Source: an uncultured Flavobacteriia bacterium (GTDB taxonomy: Bacteria > Bacteroidota > Bacteroidia > Flavobacteriales_D > Crocinitomicaceae). From it: DNA of 64,000 nucleotides. The translations under genes and the position numbers were made by a program. Below, piece by piece: positions 1-8,750 of this stretch; within the stretch, counting starts at the first letter, position 1; each line of letters begins with the position of its first letter. A model generated the notes under the pieces. It made no database searches, was not told where the DNA came from, and saw only the letters and a program-made list of their open reading frames with translations. Location: positions 5,531 through 69,530 of the forward strand of contig CALJTX010000049.1 in the NCBI GenBank assembly GCA_937975705.1, written 5' to 3'.

Positions 1-328
1 CGGCAAGCCCAATGGTAACGACGACATTGAATAGGAGGGTATCGCTGCGGAAATTTAAGCCGTAGTAGGCCAAACCTCTTGTGGGGTTCAGGATAAATAA
101 AACCAAGAGGGGCAACAAGCCCATCGTTAAAAAACCCACCCATTTGGTCATGTAAATAAAGCGCAGCCAAGCGGTATCGTGCGGATACTTCTTGAAGTAA
201 TACGCTTTAATACTTTCGGACTTGGAGATGAACCAAAAACAAACAAAACCGATTAAAGCAAGGTAAATAGGGGCAATCCCACCTGTTAAACTTGGTGTTT
301 GGTCAAAAGGTAGCGCTAAAAAATGCAT
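1..328 (-). CDS. Integral membrane protein, C-terminus cut by window edge
   Basis: The reading frame starts at an ATG at 328 and stays open to base 1, giving 109 visible residues. Hydrophobic segments lie near residues 14-36 and 64-85, with a third starting near 100. Between the first two is a basic, aromatic-rich loop. This looks like the N-terminus of a polytopic inner membrane protein; a CPBP-type (CAAX-like) intramembrane protease is possible, but no catalytic motif is in the visible part. It begins 6 bases after the stop of the SDR epimerase gene on the same strand, so the two are probably co-transcribed. Confidence 0.6.
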   Translation of the reverse strand, partial: MHFLALPFDQTPSLTGGIAPIYLALIGFVCFWFISKSESIKAYYFKKYPHDTAWLRFIYMTKWVGFLTMGLLPLLVLFILNPTRGLAYYGLNFRSDTLLFNVVVTIGLA

Positions 329-334
329 GTGAAA

Positions 335-1330
335 TTAGTTGGGGAGATACCCATTGGCTTTGTACCAATTGATGCAGTCTGCAACAGCGACTTCTACAGG
401 GGTACTTGGCAAAAGCAGTTCTGTACGGGCTTTCTGTGGTGAATAAAATTGTTTGACACTAGCCATTTTGGCCATTGAGTAACTCAGTTGGGGTGTTTTT
501 TTGAAAATTCTTGCAATGATGGAATTGATGGCGCCCACGATGTTAATGGCAAAGCCAGGAAATTGTTTGACGCGAAAGGGTTGTTCGAATGCGGTGGCTG
601 CTTTGCGAAACATTTCGCCAAAGTATAGATTTTCATTGCCAACGATATAACATTGGCCTTCGCGACCCATTTTCAAAGCATTGACAGTAGCCACGGCTAC
701 GTCTTTGGAGTAGACAAAGTTTTTGCCGCCACCGGCATAGCCAGGAAGCTTATTTTTATAGAGTTCTAAAAACATTCTGCCAGAGGTGGGGCCAGAATCA
801 AAGGGGCCGATCATGTATGTAGGGTTGACCACAATAACAGGGAAGTTCTCTTGTTGATGCATGGCCAGCAAATGACATTGTGCTTGGTATTTGCTGTCCA
901 TGTAGTCCATTTTGAATTGGTCGCCGGTGTAGGGTTGGTTTTCATCGCCGGGCGCTTCTTTGCTGCCATGATTGAAAGAATTGGCAGTGCCGATCTGTAC
1001 CATGCGCAGGAGCTTGTGTTTTTGGGCGCAAGACGCCACGTTTTTTACACCTTGTAAATTGACGGCGTAGAGACTTTCAAGTCTGCGTGGCCAAATGGTG
1101 GTGAGTGCGGCAATGTTGATCACGTATTGGCAAGAAGCCATTTCGCGGTCTAAGAAGACGGTGTCGAGGATATTTCCTTCTACAATTTCAATGGGCAAGC
1201 CGTCCAGCACTGCAGTACTGCTTCCTGGGAGAATTTGGGCCTTGACTTGGTAACCTTGTGCTAAGGCTTCTCTAGTGACGCTGGCGCCAAGCATGCCGTT
1301 TGCTCCGGTAATAAAAACACAATTGGTCAT
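335..1330 (-). CDS. NAD-dependent epimerase/dehydratase (extended SDR)
   Basis: This 331-residue protein has the Rossmann-fold glycine motif GANGMLG (G9, G12, G15) and the SDR catalytic pair Y143-x3-K147. The INIAA stretch near residue 71 fits the NNAA-like position of extended SDRs. The family acts on nucleotide sugars, dihydroflavonol-like ketones or sterol-type substrates; the substrate cannot be told from sequence, and the C-terminal half is the variable substrate domain. It is soluble and cytoplasmic. The gene appears to have its own promoter (box at 1350-1357) and likely leads a two-gene unit with the downstream membrane protein. Confidence 0.85.
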   Translation of the reverse strand: MTNCVFITGANGMLGASVTREALAQGYQVKAQILPGSSTAVLDGLPIEIVEGNILDTVFLDREMASCQYVINIAALTTIWPRRLESLYAVNLQGVKNVASCAQKHKLLRMVQIGTANSFNHGSKEAPGDENQPYTGDQFKMDYMDSKYQAQCHLLAMHQQENFPVIVVNPTYMIGPFDSGPTSGRMFLELYKNKLPGYAGGGKNFVYSKDVAVATVNALKMGREGQCYIVGNENLYFGEMFRKAATAFEQPFRVKQFPGFAINIVGAINSIIARIFKKTPQLSYSMAKMASVKQFYSPQKARTELLLPSTPVEVAVADCINWYKANGYLPN

Positions 1331-1349
1331 TAATGAACTAAAAGATCCT

Positions 1350-1384
1350 CAAAGATACTAAAAATTCCAGCTAAGCCCCGCAAA
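1350..1384 (-). promoter_or_regulatory. Bacteroidota-type promoter for the SDR epimerase gene
   Basis: On the minus strand a perfect -7 box TATCTTTG (1357-1350) is identical to the one before the rRNA operon. A TTTG (1384-1381) lies 23 bases upstream as a loosely spaced -33 element. The box ends 20 bases before the ATG at 1330 and overlaps the stop codon region of the upstream gene. Confidence 0.5.
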
Positions 1385-2650
1385 AAGCGCTTTCGTATTT
1401 GTGCGATACGGAGAGGCGTGCACGAGATATTGTTGTTTTAGACTTGTGCGCAGCTGGGGTTCAAGATATACTGAAAGGTGTGGGTTGGCCTTGTAACTCA
1501 AACGCAATTGACCTTGTGCAAAGGTTTGGAGCTGGCCATTGGCTGACTGAAAATAAATACTACTCGGTAAATAGCCAGGAATTTGCAAGGATTGAGTTGT
1601 TTTGCTCGTGAAGCTGAAAGCCAAGCCAGCGTTGATTTGCGCAGCAAAATGGCCAAATTGATAGCGGTAACCAAAGGTCAATGGAAGCGTGAATTGTTGT
1701 TTGCGTATAATGCTGGTGTAGTCTGCTTTGACGTGTGAAATTTCAGGGCCGCCTGGTTGGTTGGGTCCAAATGGCCAAGGGCCTTCGTGGAGCTCTTCAT
1801 CACTGATTTGTCTGAAGCCATAAATATACGGGAACAAATAGTGTTCTTTTTCATCGTAACTAAAGACATCGGTTTGATAAAAATGCTCGGTGAGTTCTGA
1901 TTGAAGGTATTGTAGGCCCGTCTGCACATGCCAATTTTTAAAGATGCGAGCCTGAATTAATAGCTGTGGGCTTTGTTGCTGACGAAGTGCGGCTTGCTGC
2001 TGTCCTTGAGGGCCAAGTTGGTAGTTGAAAGCAGGTAAATTGGCCAAGGTTTGTCCGGAAGCGAGGCTGAGTTCAAAGCGACCTGTACTTGGTTTATTTG
2101 GAGGCGTTTGCTGCAGCGCTTGCTTGGTGATGTTGACTTTACCTGATGCTAGAGGTGGTAATTTCTGCGCTTCTATTTCTGCAATCAGCTGACTGTCAAT
2201 TGGATTTTCAATAGCACCTGCAATAGCATCGTTTTGAAGACCAGCGATTATTACGTTTGGAAAACTATCCAACAGACCGTTAACTGCTGTATTCACAGGA
2301 CCTGCTACAGTGCCAACAGCTTGACCCTGAAATTGAACCTGTGCTTGAACCTGTGCTTGGTTCTGGATTTGGTTCGGGATCTCGATATTGTTCGGGCTTT
2401 GGTTCTGCGTTTGCGTTTGCTTGCTAGACGCATTTGATGTTTGCTGCTGATCGAAGTAGAGATAGCTAGAAATAGCTCCAAAAACCATGGCGCCGACGGC
2501 TGTGAGTGCGTATTTTATCGCACTGCTCGCATACCATGGCTGAACGCGCTCAAGAGCGTCTGTGAGCCGTTTCCACATCAGTGGATCGGGATCAGCATGA
2601 CCTTTGAGTTGGTCGCGGAGGTATTTTTCGAAGTCGTCTAGCTGGTTCAT
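1358..2650 (-). CDS. Sigma-linked membrane protein: N-terminal TM, Gln-rich linker, C-terminal beta-barrel-like domain
   Basis: The 430-residue product has three parts. Residues 1-43 are charged and presumably cytoplasmic. A single hydrophobic helix spans about 45-66. A Gln/Asn-rich linker at about 68-115 carries repeated QNQ and AQVQ units. The C-terminal ~200 residues alternate polar and aromatic residues like an outer membrane beta-barrel and end in Trp-Asn-Phe, a C-terminal aromatic typical of outer membrane proteins. The start codon directly abuts the stop of an ECF sigma gene, so it is very probably that sigma factor's anti-sigma-like regulator. Similar sigma plus TM-barrel pairs occur in Bacteroidota. 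The regulatory role is inference. Confidence 0.6.
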   Translation of the reverse strand: MNQLDDFEKYLRDQLKGHADPDPLMWKRLTDALERVQPWYASSAIKYALTAVGAMVFGAISSYLYFDQQQTSNASSKQTQTQNQSPNNIEIPNQIQNQAQVQAQVQFQGQAVGTVAGPVNTAVNGLLDSFPNVIIAGLQNDAIAGAIENPIDSQLIAEIEAQKLPPLASGKVNITKQALQQTPPNKPSTGRFELSLASGQTLANLPAFNYQLGPQGQQQAALRQQQSPQLLIQARIFKNWHVQTGLQYLQSELTEHFYQTDVFSYDEKEHYLFPYIYGFRQISDEELHEGPWPFGPNQPGGPEISHVKADYTSIIRKQQFTLPLTFGYRYQFGHFAAQINAGLAFSFTSKTTQSLQIPGYLPSSIYFQSANGQLQTFAQGQLRLSYKANPHLSVYLEPQLRTSLKQQYLVHASPYRTNTKALFAGLSWNF

Positions 2651-3202
2651 TTAGCCGATCATTTTATCTTGTTGTAGGTTCTTTTGCAATGCTTTTTTGG
2701 CCTCAAAAAGTTGTGACTTAGAGGTGCCTTCGGAAATAGATAGCATCTCTGCAATTTCTTTGTGGCTGAATCCTTCCATCACAAAAAGGTTGAAAACCAG
2801 GCGGGAGCGCTGCGGTAATTTTTGCACGAGGGTCATGATGTCTGCTGCGGCAAGTTGCGCTTCTATGCCATGGGCATTGCTGGCGAGCTGAACAGCACCA
2901 TCGATTTCGACATGCTGTCGGTATTTGGATTGTGCTCGAAGGTTATCGATAGCGGTATAGACAAAAACGCGTTTGACCCAACCGGGTAGGTGGCTAGCTT
3001 GTTTGACCTTGTGCAAGTTTTGATAAACTTTTACAAATGCATCTTGGAAAATATCTTGAGCGCTGCTTGTATCTGTAGCGTAGCGCAAACAAACCTTGTA
3101 CATAGCAGGAGCAAAAAGCGTATAAAGTGCTTTTTGTGCTCTTGCATCTTGACGAATGCAAGCGCTAATGAGTTGGGAATAAAGCTCCGTGTCTGCTGCC
3201 AT
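2651..3202 (-). CDS. ECF-type RNA polymerase sigma-70 factor
   Basis: This 183-residue protein has a sigma region 2 (about residues 22-90), including the acidic AQDIFQDAFVKVY stretch that binds core polymerase. Region 4 (about 125-178) has the helix-turn-helix FSHKEIAEMLSISEGTSKSQL. Region 3 is absent, as in ECF sigmas. It starts 48 bases after nuoN and its stop touches the start of the membrane/barrel gene, so the two form a unit. A perfect palindrome GTCTATAGAC (3206-3215) sits between a near-consensus -7 box (TAACTTTC) and the ATG, which may indicate autoregulation. Confidence 0.9.
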   Translation of the reverse strand: MAADTELYSQLISACIRQDARAQKALYTLFAPAMYKVCLRYATDTSSAQDIFQDAFVKVYQNLHKVKQASHLPGWVKRVFVYTAIDNLRAQSKYRQHVEIDGAVQLASNAHGIEAQLAAADIMTLVQKLPQRSRLVFNLFVMEGFSHKEIAEMLSISEGTSKSQLFEAKKALQKNLQQDKMIG

Positions 3203-3205
3203 GCC

Positions 3206-3215
3206 GTCTATAGAC
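3206..3215. promoter_or_regulatory. 10-bp palindrome before the ECF sigma start codon
   Basis: GTCTATAGAC is a perfect palindrome lying 3 bases upstream of the sigma gene ATG and just downstream of TAACTTTC, a one-mismatch -7 box on the minus strand. It could be an operator. A palindrome this short can also arise by chance. Confidence 0.25.
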
Positions 3216-3250
3216 GAAAGTTAACGACTAATGGTTGGAACAGTTCTGGT

Positions 3251-4582
3251 TTAAATAAAATAGATTGCACCAACTGAAGCAAGTGCGGTAAAGACCAAAA
3301 CAATAATTTGCTCTACGGACAACTGAATGCGCATGCTTACTGTTGGTTTTTTAAGTGCCAAAAGCATCAAGCGCAAGTAAACAAATGCACCAATAACCGA
3401 GGCAATAAGTGCTAGCATGGCAGTGTAAGGCACGTGAGGTACGGCAGACCACAAGAGGGTGTATTTTCCGAAGAAACCAGCTAAAGGTGGAATACCAGCT
3501 AGGGAGAATAGCGCCAATACGAGAGAAACACCAATTAATGGGTTTTTCCAGGCAATGCCTTCCCAGTTGGCTAAACTATCCGAAGCATCGTTGGTCGCTT
3601 GGTTGATGGCTACTAGCGCTATTGTTGCTACTGCATAGGCTGCAACAAAAACAAAGAGATTGCTATTGTGAGTGTCGGCTAGGGCAAAAAGCATGAGACC
3701 TGCATTGGCGATTGAAGAGTAAGCGATGAGTCTTCTGAAACTGGTTTGTTTCCAAGCGGTGATGTAACCATAGAACATAGACACCACGATAAGCAGACTG
3801 ACGAGGTCAATCCAGAAGAAATAAGAATCTCTAAACACTTGTCCAAAAACGTTCACTACCGCATATACACCAGCAATTTTGACAACTGTGGACATGTACA
3901 TGAGCACTGCATTAGATGCGCCATCATAAACGTCTGGCCCCCAGAAATGGAAAGGAACTGCACCAATTTTAAAGGTGAAACCTGCCAATAAGAACAAACT
4001 ACCAATCATGGCCATTGGGCTTTGCCAAATGCCAATTGCGAGATTTGATTGGATTTCGACGAGCTGAAAACTACCTGTTGCGCCGTACAAAAGAGCAATT
4101 CCAAATAGGATAATAGCTGAGGCAAATGAACCTGTAAAAAAGTATTTCACGGCAGCTTCTGCAGAGGTGCTGCTTCCTTTGTCAATCCCTACGAGTACAT
4201 AGATTGGAATCGAAAGAATTTCGAGGCCAATGAAAAACAACATGAGGTCGTTGGGTTGAGCCATAAGAATGGCACCGCACAAGGAAAAAAGAATGAGTCC
4301 GAGGTAGTCGCCAGTGTGTTCGCTGTCATGTTGATAACGCTTGAAGCCGCCTAGGATGGCAAGAAGCGTAACTGCACACAATAAAATGATCACGATACCT
4401 TGGGTTGGAACATATGCAGCATAGGAAGTGAAGGGCGAGGTGTAACTACCTCTAAAGTAAGCTGCTAAACCTGCGCCAATTAAACCAAGGCTTGCAATCA
4501 ATAGAGAAGCAACCGGTTTTTTGCTCATCCCGACAAAAAGACCAATGAGTCCGGTGATAAAAAGAATAATGATACTATCCAT
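3251..4582 (-). CDS. nuoN: NADH:quinone oxidoreductase subunit N
   Basis: This is a 443-residue antiporter-like membrane subunit of Complex I with about 13-14 hydrophobic segments. Characteristic elements are the GLEILSIPIYVLVG segment with a conserved Glu (TM5), the KIGAVPFHFWGPDVYDGA loop and a RRLIAYSSIANAG segment. It forms one of the proton-pumping channels in the inner membrane. It is slightly short for the family but begins and ends normally. It is the last gene of the nuo operon, 8 bases after nuoM. Confidence 0.95.
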   Translation of the reverse strand: MDSIIILFITGLIGLFVGMSKKPVASLLIASLGLIGAGLAAYFRGSYTSPFTSYAAYVPTQGIVIILLCAVTLLAILGGFKRYQHDSEHTGDYLGLILFSLCGAILMAQPNDLMLFFIGLEILSIPIYVLVGIDKGSSTSAEAAVKYFFTGSFASAIILFGIALLYGATGSFQLVEIQSNLAIGIWQSPMAMIGSLFLLAGFTFKIGAVPFHFWGPDVYDGASNAVLMYMSTVVKIAGVYAVVNVFGQVFRDSYFFWIDLVSLLIVVSMFYGYITAWKQTSFRRLIAYSSIANAGLMLFALADTHNSNLFVFVAAYAVATIALVAINQATNDASDSLANWEGIAWKNPLIGVSLVLALFSLAGIPPLAGFFGKYTLLWSAVPHVPYTAMLALIASVIGAFVYLRLMLLALKKPTVSMRIQLSVEQIIVLVFTALASVGAIYFI

Positions 4583-4590
4583 GGTGTGAA

Positions 4591-5991
4591 TTAATGAGTA
4601 GGTTGAGTAAGACTGTGTGCAACGAAATCAGTGAGGCATTGTGGAGCGAGTCCAAGATAAATGGCCGCAACGCTCAGGATGGCAAAAACAAGCCATTCAG
4701 ACCAATGTAAATCTTGGAAAGAGGCAAATTTGCTTGGTCCGAACATCGGGACTTGATAAGCGCGCAGCATGTACACCGCTCCTAAAACAAGTGTGGTGCT
4801 GGCAATAAATCCGGTAACGGCATGAGCACTAAAGAGGGCCTTGATCAAGAAGAATTCGCCGATGAAACCTGCTGTAAATGGAACTGACAAGGATATAAAT
4901 GTCAAGACGGCAAACCAAAATCCGAAGCGCGGTGCTATTTTGGCAATACCACCGAGTTCGCCCAATTGGCGCGTTCCGAGGCGTTGCTCAATGATGCCCG
5001 CCGCTAAAAATAAGCCAATAGAAACAATACTGTGATTGACAATTTGCACAACTGCAATTTGATTGGTATCATAATCATTGAGCATAAGTGCCGCCGCAAT
5101 GAGGCCGAGGTGGCTTAAAGATGCGTAGGCAAATAAAGTTTTTATATCTGATTGGCGAATGGCAATAACGGCGCCGTAAACAACACCAATTAGCCCTAGG
5201 GTGATGATTGGCCAACGCCAAAAATCTGTAGCGACACCATCAAAAATAGGAAGTACCCATTTCAAGAGGCCAAATAAAGCCATTTTGAGCATGATAGCCG
5301 ATAAAAGCATGGTACCCGCCACAGGTGCTTTTGTATAGGTTTCTGCTTGCCAAGTGTGGAAGGGAAACAAAGGAATTTTAACTGCAAAAGCAAAGAGGAA
5401 ACCACCCATTAGGATGATGCTGGTGTTGCCGAGCGAATTGAGGTCTGCAGCCAAGAGCCCTTCATAGGTGATCTCATTGCCGGCGTGCATGAGTCCAATG
5501 ACAGACAACAACATTGCAAGTGAACCGAGTAAGGTATACAAGAAAAATTGGAGTAGGGCACGTGGTTTCTCAAAAGATCCAAACCAATAAAGGATCAAGA
5601 AGATCGGCAACAACGTGAGCTCCCAGAAAATATAAAACCCTAAGATAGTATTGGTGGTAAACACACCAATGAGGCCAAATTGCATCAGTAGGGCAAGCGC
5701 TATGAATTTGTTGTCATTGACAATTTTGGTCGTGAAGTTGCTCAAAAAGACGAGTAAGAATACTGCATTGGTGAGCAAAATCATGGTGAAACTCAGGCTG
5801 TCTATGGAGAAGCGCACAAAACGGAGTCCTAAATCTACATAGAGCTGGTCATCTGCATGGAAGCAGCAAACCGCTACAATGCTCCAAACAAGCGTTATGG
5901 CAGTGGATAGTAAGCCGAACAGACGTGTGAATGCACTTGGAATAAACCAAGCCACCAAACTAAAAACAAGGGGTAAAAGAATTAGTGCCAA
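4591..5991 (-). CDS. nuoM: NADH:quinone oxidoreductase subunit M
   Basis: This is a proton-pumping membrane subunit of Complex I. It shows FYIFWELTLLPIFLILYWFG (conserved Glu in TM5), KIPLFPFHTWQAETYTKAP and DIKTLFAYASLSHLGL. No ATG suits the N-terminus. The frame extends to a TTG at 6048 that would overlap nuoL by 67 bases and add a hydrophilic Cys-rich stretch unlike the family. A TTG at 5991 gives a 466-residue protein that starts directly at the first hydrophobic helix and overlaps nuoL by 10 bases, so I prefer it. Confidence 0.9.
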   Translation of the reverse strand: MALILLPLVFSLVAWFIPSAFTRLFGLLSTAITLVWSIVAVCCFHADDQLYVDLGLRFVRFSIDSLSFTMILLTNAVFLLVFLSNFTTKIVNDNKFIALALLMQFGLIGVFTTNTILGFYIFWELTLLPIFLILYWFGSFEKPRALLQFFLYTLLGSLAMLLSVIGLMHAGNEITYEGLLAADLNSLGNTSIILMGGFLFAFAVKIPLFPFHTWQAETYTKAPVAGTMLLSAIMLKMALFGLLKWVLPIFDGVATDFWRWPIITLGLIGVVYGAVIAIRQSDIKTLFAYASLSHLGLIAAALMLNDYDTNQIAVVQIVNHSIVSIGLFLAAGIIEQRLGTRQLGELGGIAKIAPRFGFWFAVLTFISLSVPFTAGFIGEFFLIKALFSAHAVTGFIASTTLVLGAVYMLRAYQVPMFGPSKFASFQDLHWSEWLVFAILSVAAIYLGLAPQCLTDFVAHSLTQPTH

Positions 5992-7910
5992 ACCGAAAGT
6001 TTTAAAATGTAATAAGCAACAAAAATGATCAGACCAAAAACCATCCAAAATAGATAGCTACTCAAGAAACCTGTTTGCCATTTGCGGGTCAGGTTGGCTG
6101 TGTTGAGAATGCCGTCGGCGAGTGCGTAGACACCATTGCGCAAGAGTTGGATGTCGAGCACTTTTGCAGTGAAATCAGAGAGTGCAAGTAGGGGCTTTAC
6201 AAAAACGGTATGGTAGATTTCGTCAACGTATAGTTTTTGTGCGGAAAGTTGCTCCCAGCCTGAAAGCGCGTCGTCGGCTTTGGCAGTAGCGCCTTTTTTG
6301 GCATAATTGAGATAAGCCCAGATGAAAATACCAATGGCAATGGCGCTGGCAAAAAGCATTAGCCCCATGGAGGTAGTGAAATCTAGATGGGCGTTATGAA
6401 CTGTTGATAGACCAAAGGTGCCGTGGCTCAGGTAGTGGTCAAACCAATGGGCAGTGCTTTTGATAAAAAGACCTGGTAAATTGAGTAAGCCGCCAAAAAT
6501 AGAGAGCAACGCAAGTACGAGCAAAGGAAGGGTCATGGACAAACCACTCTCATGTACTTTACTCTTGAGTGCCTCACCACCACGGAACTGTCCTTGGAAG
6601 GTAAGGAAGTAGAGTCTAAACATATATATGGCGGTCATGGAAACGGCAAGTACCAAGACACCGTAAACCACAGGGTTGTGGTGTAAGGCTTGCGCCATGA
6701 TTTCATCTTTGGAGAAAAATCCGGACAAGAATGGAATACCGGCAATAGCCATGGTGCCAATCAAGAAAGTAAAGTGGGTAAGCGGCATGAGTTTAGCCAG
6801 ACCACCCATTTTGCGGATGTCTTGTTCTTCGTGCATGCCGTGGATCACAGAACCTGAACCGAGGAACAACAATGCTTTGAAGAAAGCGTGTGTAGTGACA
6901 TGGAAAAGTGCAACGGTATACGCGCCAAAACCAAGTGCGACGAACATAAGACCGAGCTGAGAAACGGTTGAATATGCCAGTACTTTTTTGATGTCGTTCT
7001 GACGCAAGGCCATAAACGCAGCAACAAGTGTTGTGGCCAAACCGACATACAGAATGATGTCTTTGGTAAATGGCGCAAGTTCAAATAAGAAATTGGAGCG
7101 AACAGTTAGGTAAATACCGGCCGTTACCATGGTTGCGGCGTGGATGAGTGCTGAAACAGGTGTTGGCCCAGCCATTGCGTCTGGTAGCCACGTAAACAAT
7201 GGAATTTGAGCACTTTTACCGGTAGCTGCAATAAACAAACTTAGTGTGATGAAGAACATAGCGCCACCTTGTAAGGCGGTGTTGCCTTGAACTGCTTTTC
7301 CAATTTGCAGGAATTCAAGCGTGTTGAATTGGCCAAGCAGCATAAACAAAGCGAGCAAGAGACCAACATCACCGATGCGGTTCATGATAAACGCCTTGCG
7401 GCCAGCTAAACTGTTTGCCAAACCTTTTTGGGCGTCGTTGTAATGAAAACTGATCAATAAATAAGAGCACATCCCGACACCTTCCCAACCAAAGAAAAGG
7501 ACAAAATAATTGGACCCGAGTACCAAAAGCAGCATCGAGAAGATAAACAAGTTCAAGTAAGTAAAGAACTTGTGATACCCTTCGTCGTGGCTCATGTAAC
7601 CCATTGAGAAGAGGTGAATGAGCGAACCGATTCCGGTGATGATGAGGGTCATCCAAACAGACAACGCATCGATTTGAAAAGAAGCATTGATGCGCAATTG
7701 CTCAAAATCGATGATATTGAAGAGTTTGACGATTTGTGTGCCGTGCAGTCCGGAAAAGAGGGTAGTGGCCAAAAGAAAAGCGGTAAATACCACTCCTGTG
7801 GCCAAACCACCAACCAAAGCTTTGGGCAGTTTCTTGCCAAAAAGCCCGTTGATTGCAAAGCCAATTAGAGGCAGAGCAATGATGAGAAGAAGCGTCAGGT
7901 CTTTTGCCAT
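5982..7910 (-). CDS. nuoL: NADH:quinone oxidoreductase subunit L
   Basis: At 642 residues this is the largest antiporter-like subunit of Complex I. Diagnostic stretches are FGWEGVGMCSYLLISF (TM5 Glu), IPLFTWLPDAMAGPTPVSALIHAATMVTAGIY split over two helices, and the DIKKVLAYSTVSQLG loop. The C-terminal ~140 residues hold the amphipathic lateral helix and an anchoring TM helix. It lies 2 bases after nuoK and overlaps the start of nuoM. Confidence 0.96.
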   Translation of the reverse strand: MAKDLTLLLIIALPLIGFAINGLFGKKLPKALVGGLATGVVFTAFLLATTLFSGLHGTQIVKLFNIIDFEQLRINASFQIDALSVWMTLIITGIGSLIHLFSMGYMSHDEGYHKFFTYLNLFIFSMLLLVLGSNYFVLFFGWEGVGMCSYLLISFHYNDAQKGLANSLAGRKAFIMNRIGDVGLLLALFMLLGQFNTLEFLQIGKAVQGNTALQGGAMFFITLSLFIAATGKSAQIPLFTWLPDAMAGPTPVSALIHAATMVTAGIYLTVRSNFLFELAPFTKDIILYVGLATTLVAAFMALRQNDIKKVLAYSTVSQLGLMFVALGFGAYTVALFHVTTHAFFKALLFLGSGSVIHGMHEEQDIRKMGGLAKLMPLTHFTFLIGTMAIAGIPFLSGFFSKDEIMAQALHHNPVVYGVLVLAVSMTAIYMFRLYFLTFQGQFRGGEALKSKVHESGLSMTLPLLVLALLSIFGGLLNLPGLFIKSTAHWFDHYLSHGTFGLSTVHNAHLDFTTSMGLMLFASAIAIGIFIWAYLNYAKKGATAKADDALSGWEQLSAQKLYVDEIYHTVFVKPLLALSDFTAKVLDIQLLRNGVYALADGILNTANLTRKWQTGFLSSYLFWMVFGLIIFVAYYILKLSVWH

Positions 7911-7912
7911 TG

Positions 7913-8236
7913 TTAATTTTTAAGTTTGTTGTACATATCGATATCGATGGACTTGAGATTGCGGTAAGCCATGATAATAATAGAAAGGCCTACAGTGGCT
8001 TCTGCAGCAGCTACCACCATTGTAAAAAACACAAAGATTTGCGCATCGCCGTTGTTGTAGTAGGTAGAGAAGGTCACCAACATGAGGTTCACGGCATTGA
8101 GCATGAGTTCAATACACATGAGGAGCACAATCATGTTTTTGCGCGTCATGGCGCCAATGGCACCAATTGTAAATAGCGCAAAGGAGACGAATAGGTAAAA
8201 ATCGAGGGAAGTCCCGATGCTAGAAGCTGCTTGCAT
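7913..8236 (-). CDS. nuoK: NADH:quinone oxidoreductase subunit K
   Basis: A 107-residue, three-helix membrane subunit of Complex I. The two conserved membrane glutamates appear in the IELMLNAVNL and AAAEATVGLSII segments. The frame is open further upstream inside nuoJ, but the ATG at 8236 leaves one base after the nuoJ stop and gives the normal family length, so it is taken as the start. Confidence 0.93.
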   Translation of the reverse strand: MQAASSIGTSLDFYLFVSFALFTIGAIGAMTRKNMIVLLMCIELMLNAVNLMLVTFSTYYNNGDAQIFVFFTMVVAAAEATVGLSIIIMAYRNLKSIDIDMYNKLKN

Positions 8237-8237
8237 A

Positions 8238-8750
8238 TTATTCGATGATTTGGTTTTCGCGTTTGGCGAGCAAGATTGCACCAACCATAGCTGCGATAAA
8301 TAGAATAGAGGTGAGTTCAAAGGCTACGATATACTTTGAAAACAAGAGGTTTCCGAGTTCTTTGACCAAACCGATTTGACTGTGGTTTTCACGGTAAGAC
8401 TGCCCCAAAATGAGCGTGTCCTTGAGTGCGGTAATGAGCACTAAAAAGAGCGATCCGCCGGCAATAAATGCGGCAAGTTGTGAACCTTTTGCAGTAACTG
8501 GCTCCATTTCCTTGTTGAGATTGAGGAGCATCAGTACAAATAAGAACAAGACCATAATGGCGCCTGCATAGACAATCATGTTCACGACCGCTAAAAATTG
8601 CGCGTTCATCATGATGTACATAGAGGTAATTAAAAAGAAGGTAACGACTAAATAAATGACGCTACGTACTGGGTGCTTACTGAGCACGACCATTAGGGCC
8701 GCTGCCAAGGTAAGGCTACCTAAGATGATGGAGATGATTTGTAAACTCAT
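8238..8750 (-). CDS. nuoJ: NADH:quinone oxidoreductase subunit J
   Basis: A 170-residue membrane subunit of Complex I with five predicted helices. The hallmark segment near residue 60 reads YAGAIMVLFLFVLMLLNL, the TM3 pi-bulge helix involved in coupling. The short charged tail follows the last helix. The start codon overlaps the nuoI stop by 4 bases, consistent with translational coupling. Confidence 0.94.
   Translation of the reverse strand: MSLQIISIILGSLTLAAALMVVLSKHPVRSVIYLVVTFFLITSMYIMMNAQFLAVVNMIVYAGAIMVLFLFVLMLLNLNKEMEPVTAKGSQLAAFIAGGSLFLVLITALKDTLILGQSYRENHSQIGLVKELGNLLFSKYIVAFELTSILFIAAMVGAILLAKRENQIIE

Noticed and set aside
5992..6048. NuoM start at the TTG 6048
   Set aside because: It would overlap nuoL by 67 bases and add a Cys-rich hydrophilic N-terminus not seen in NuoM.
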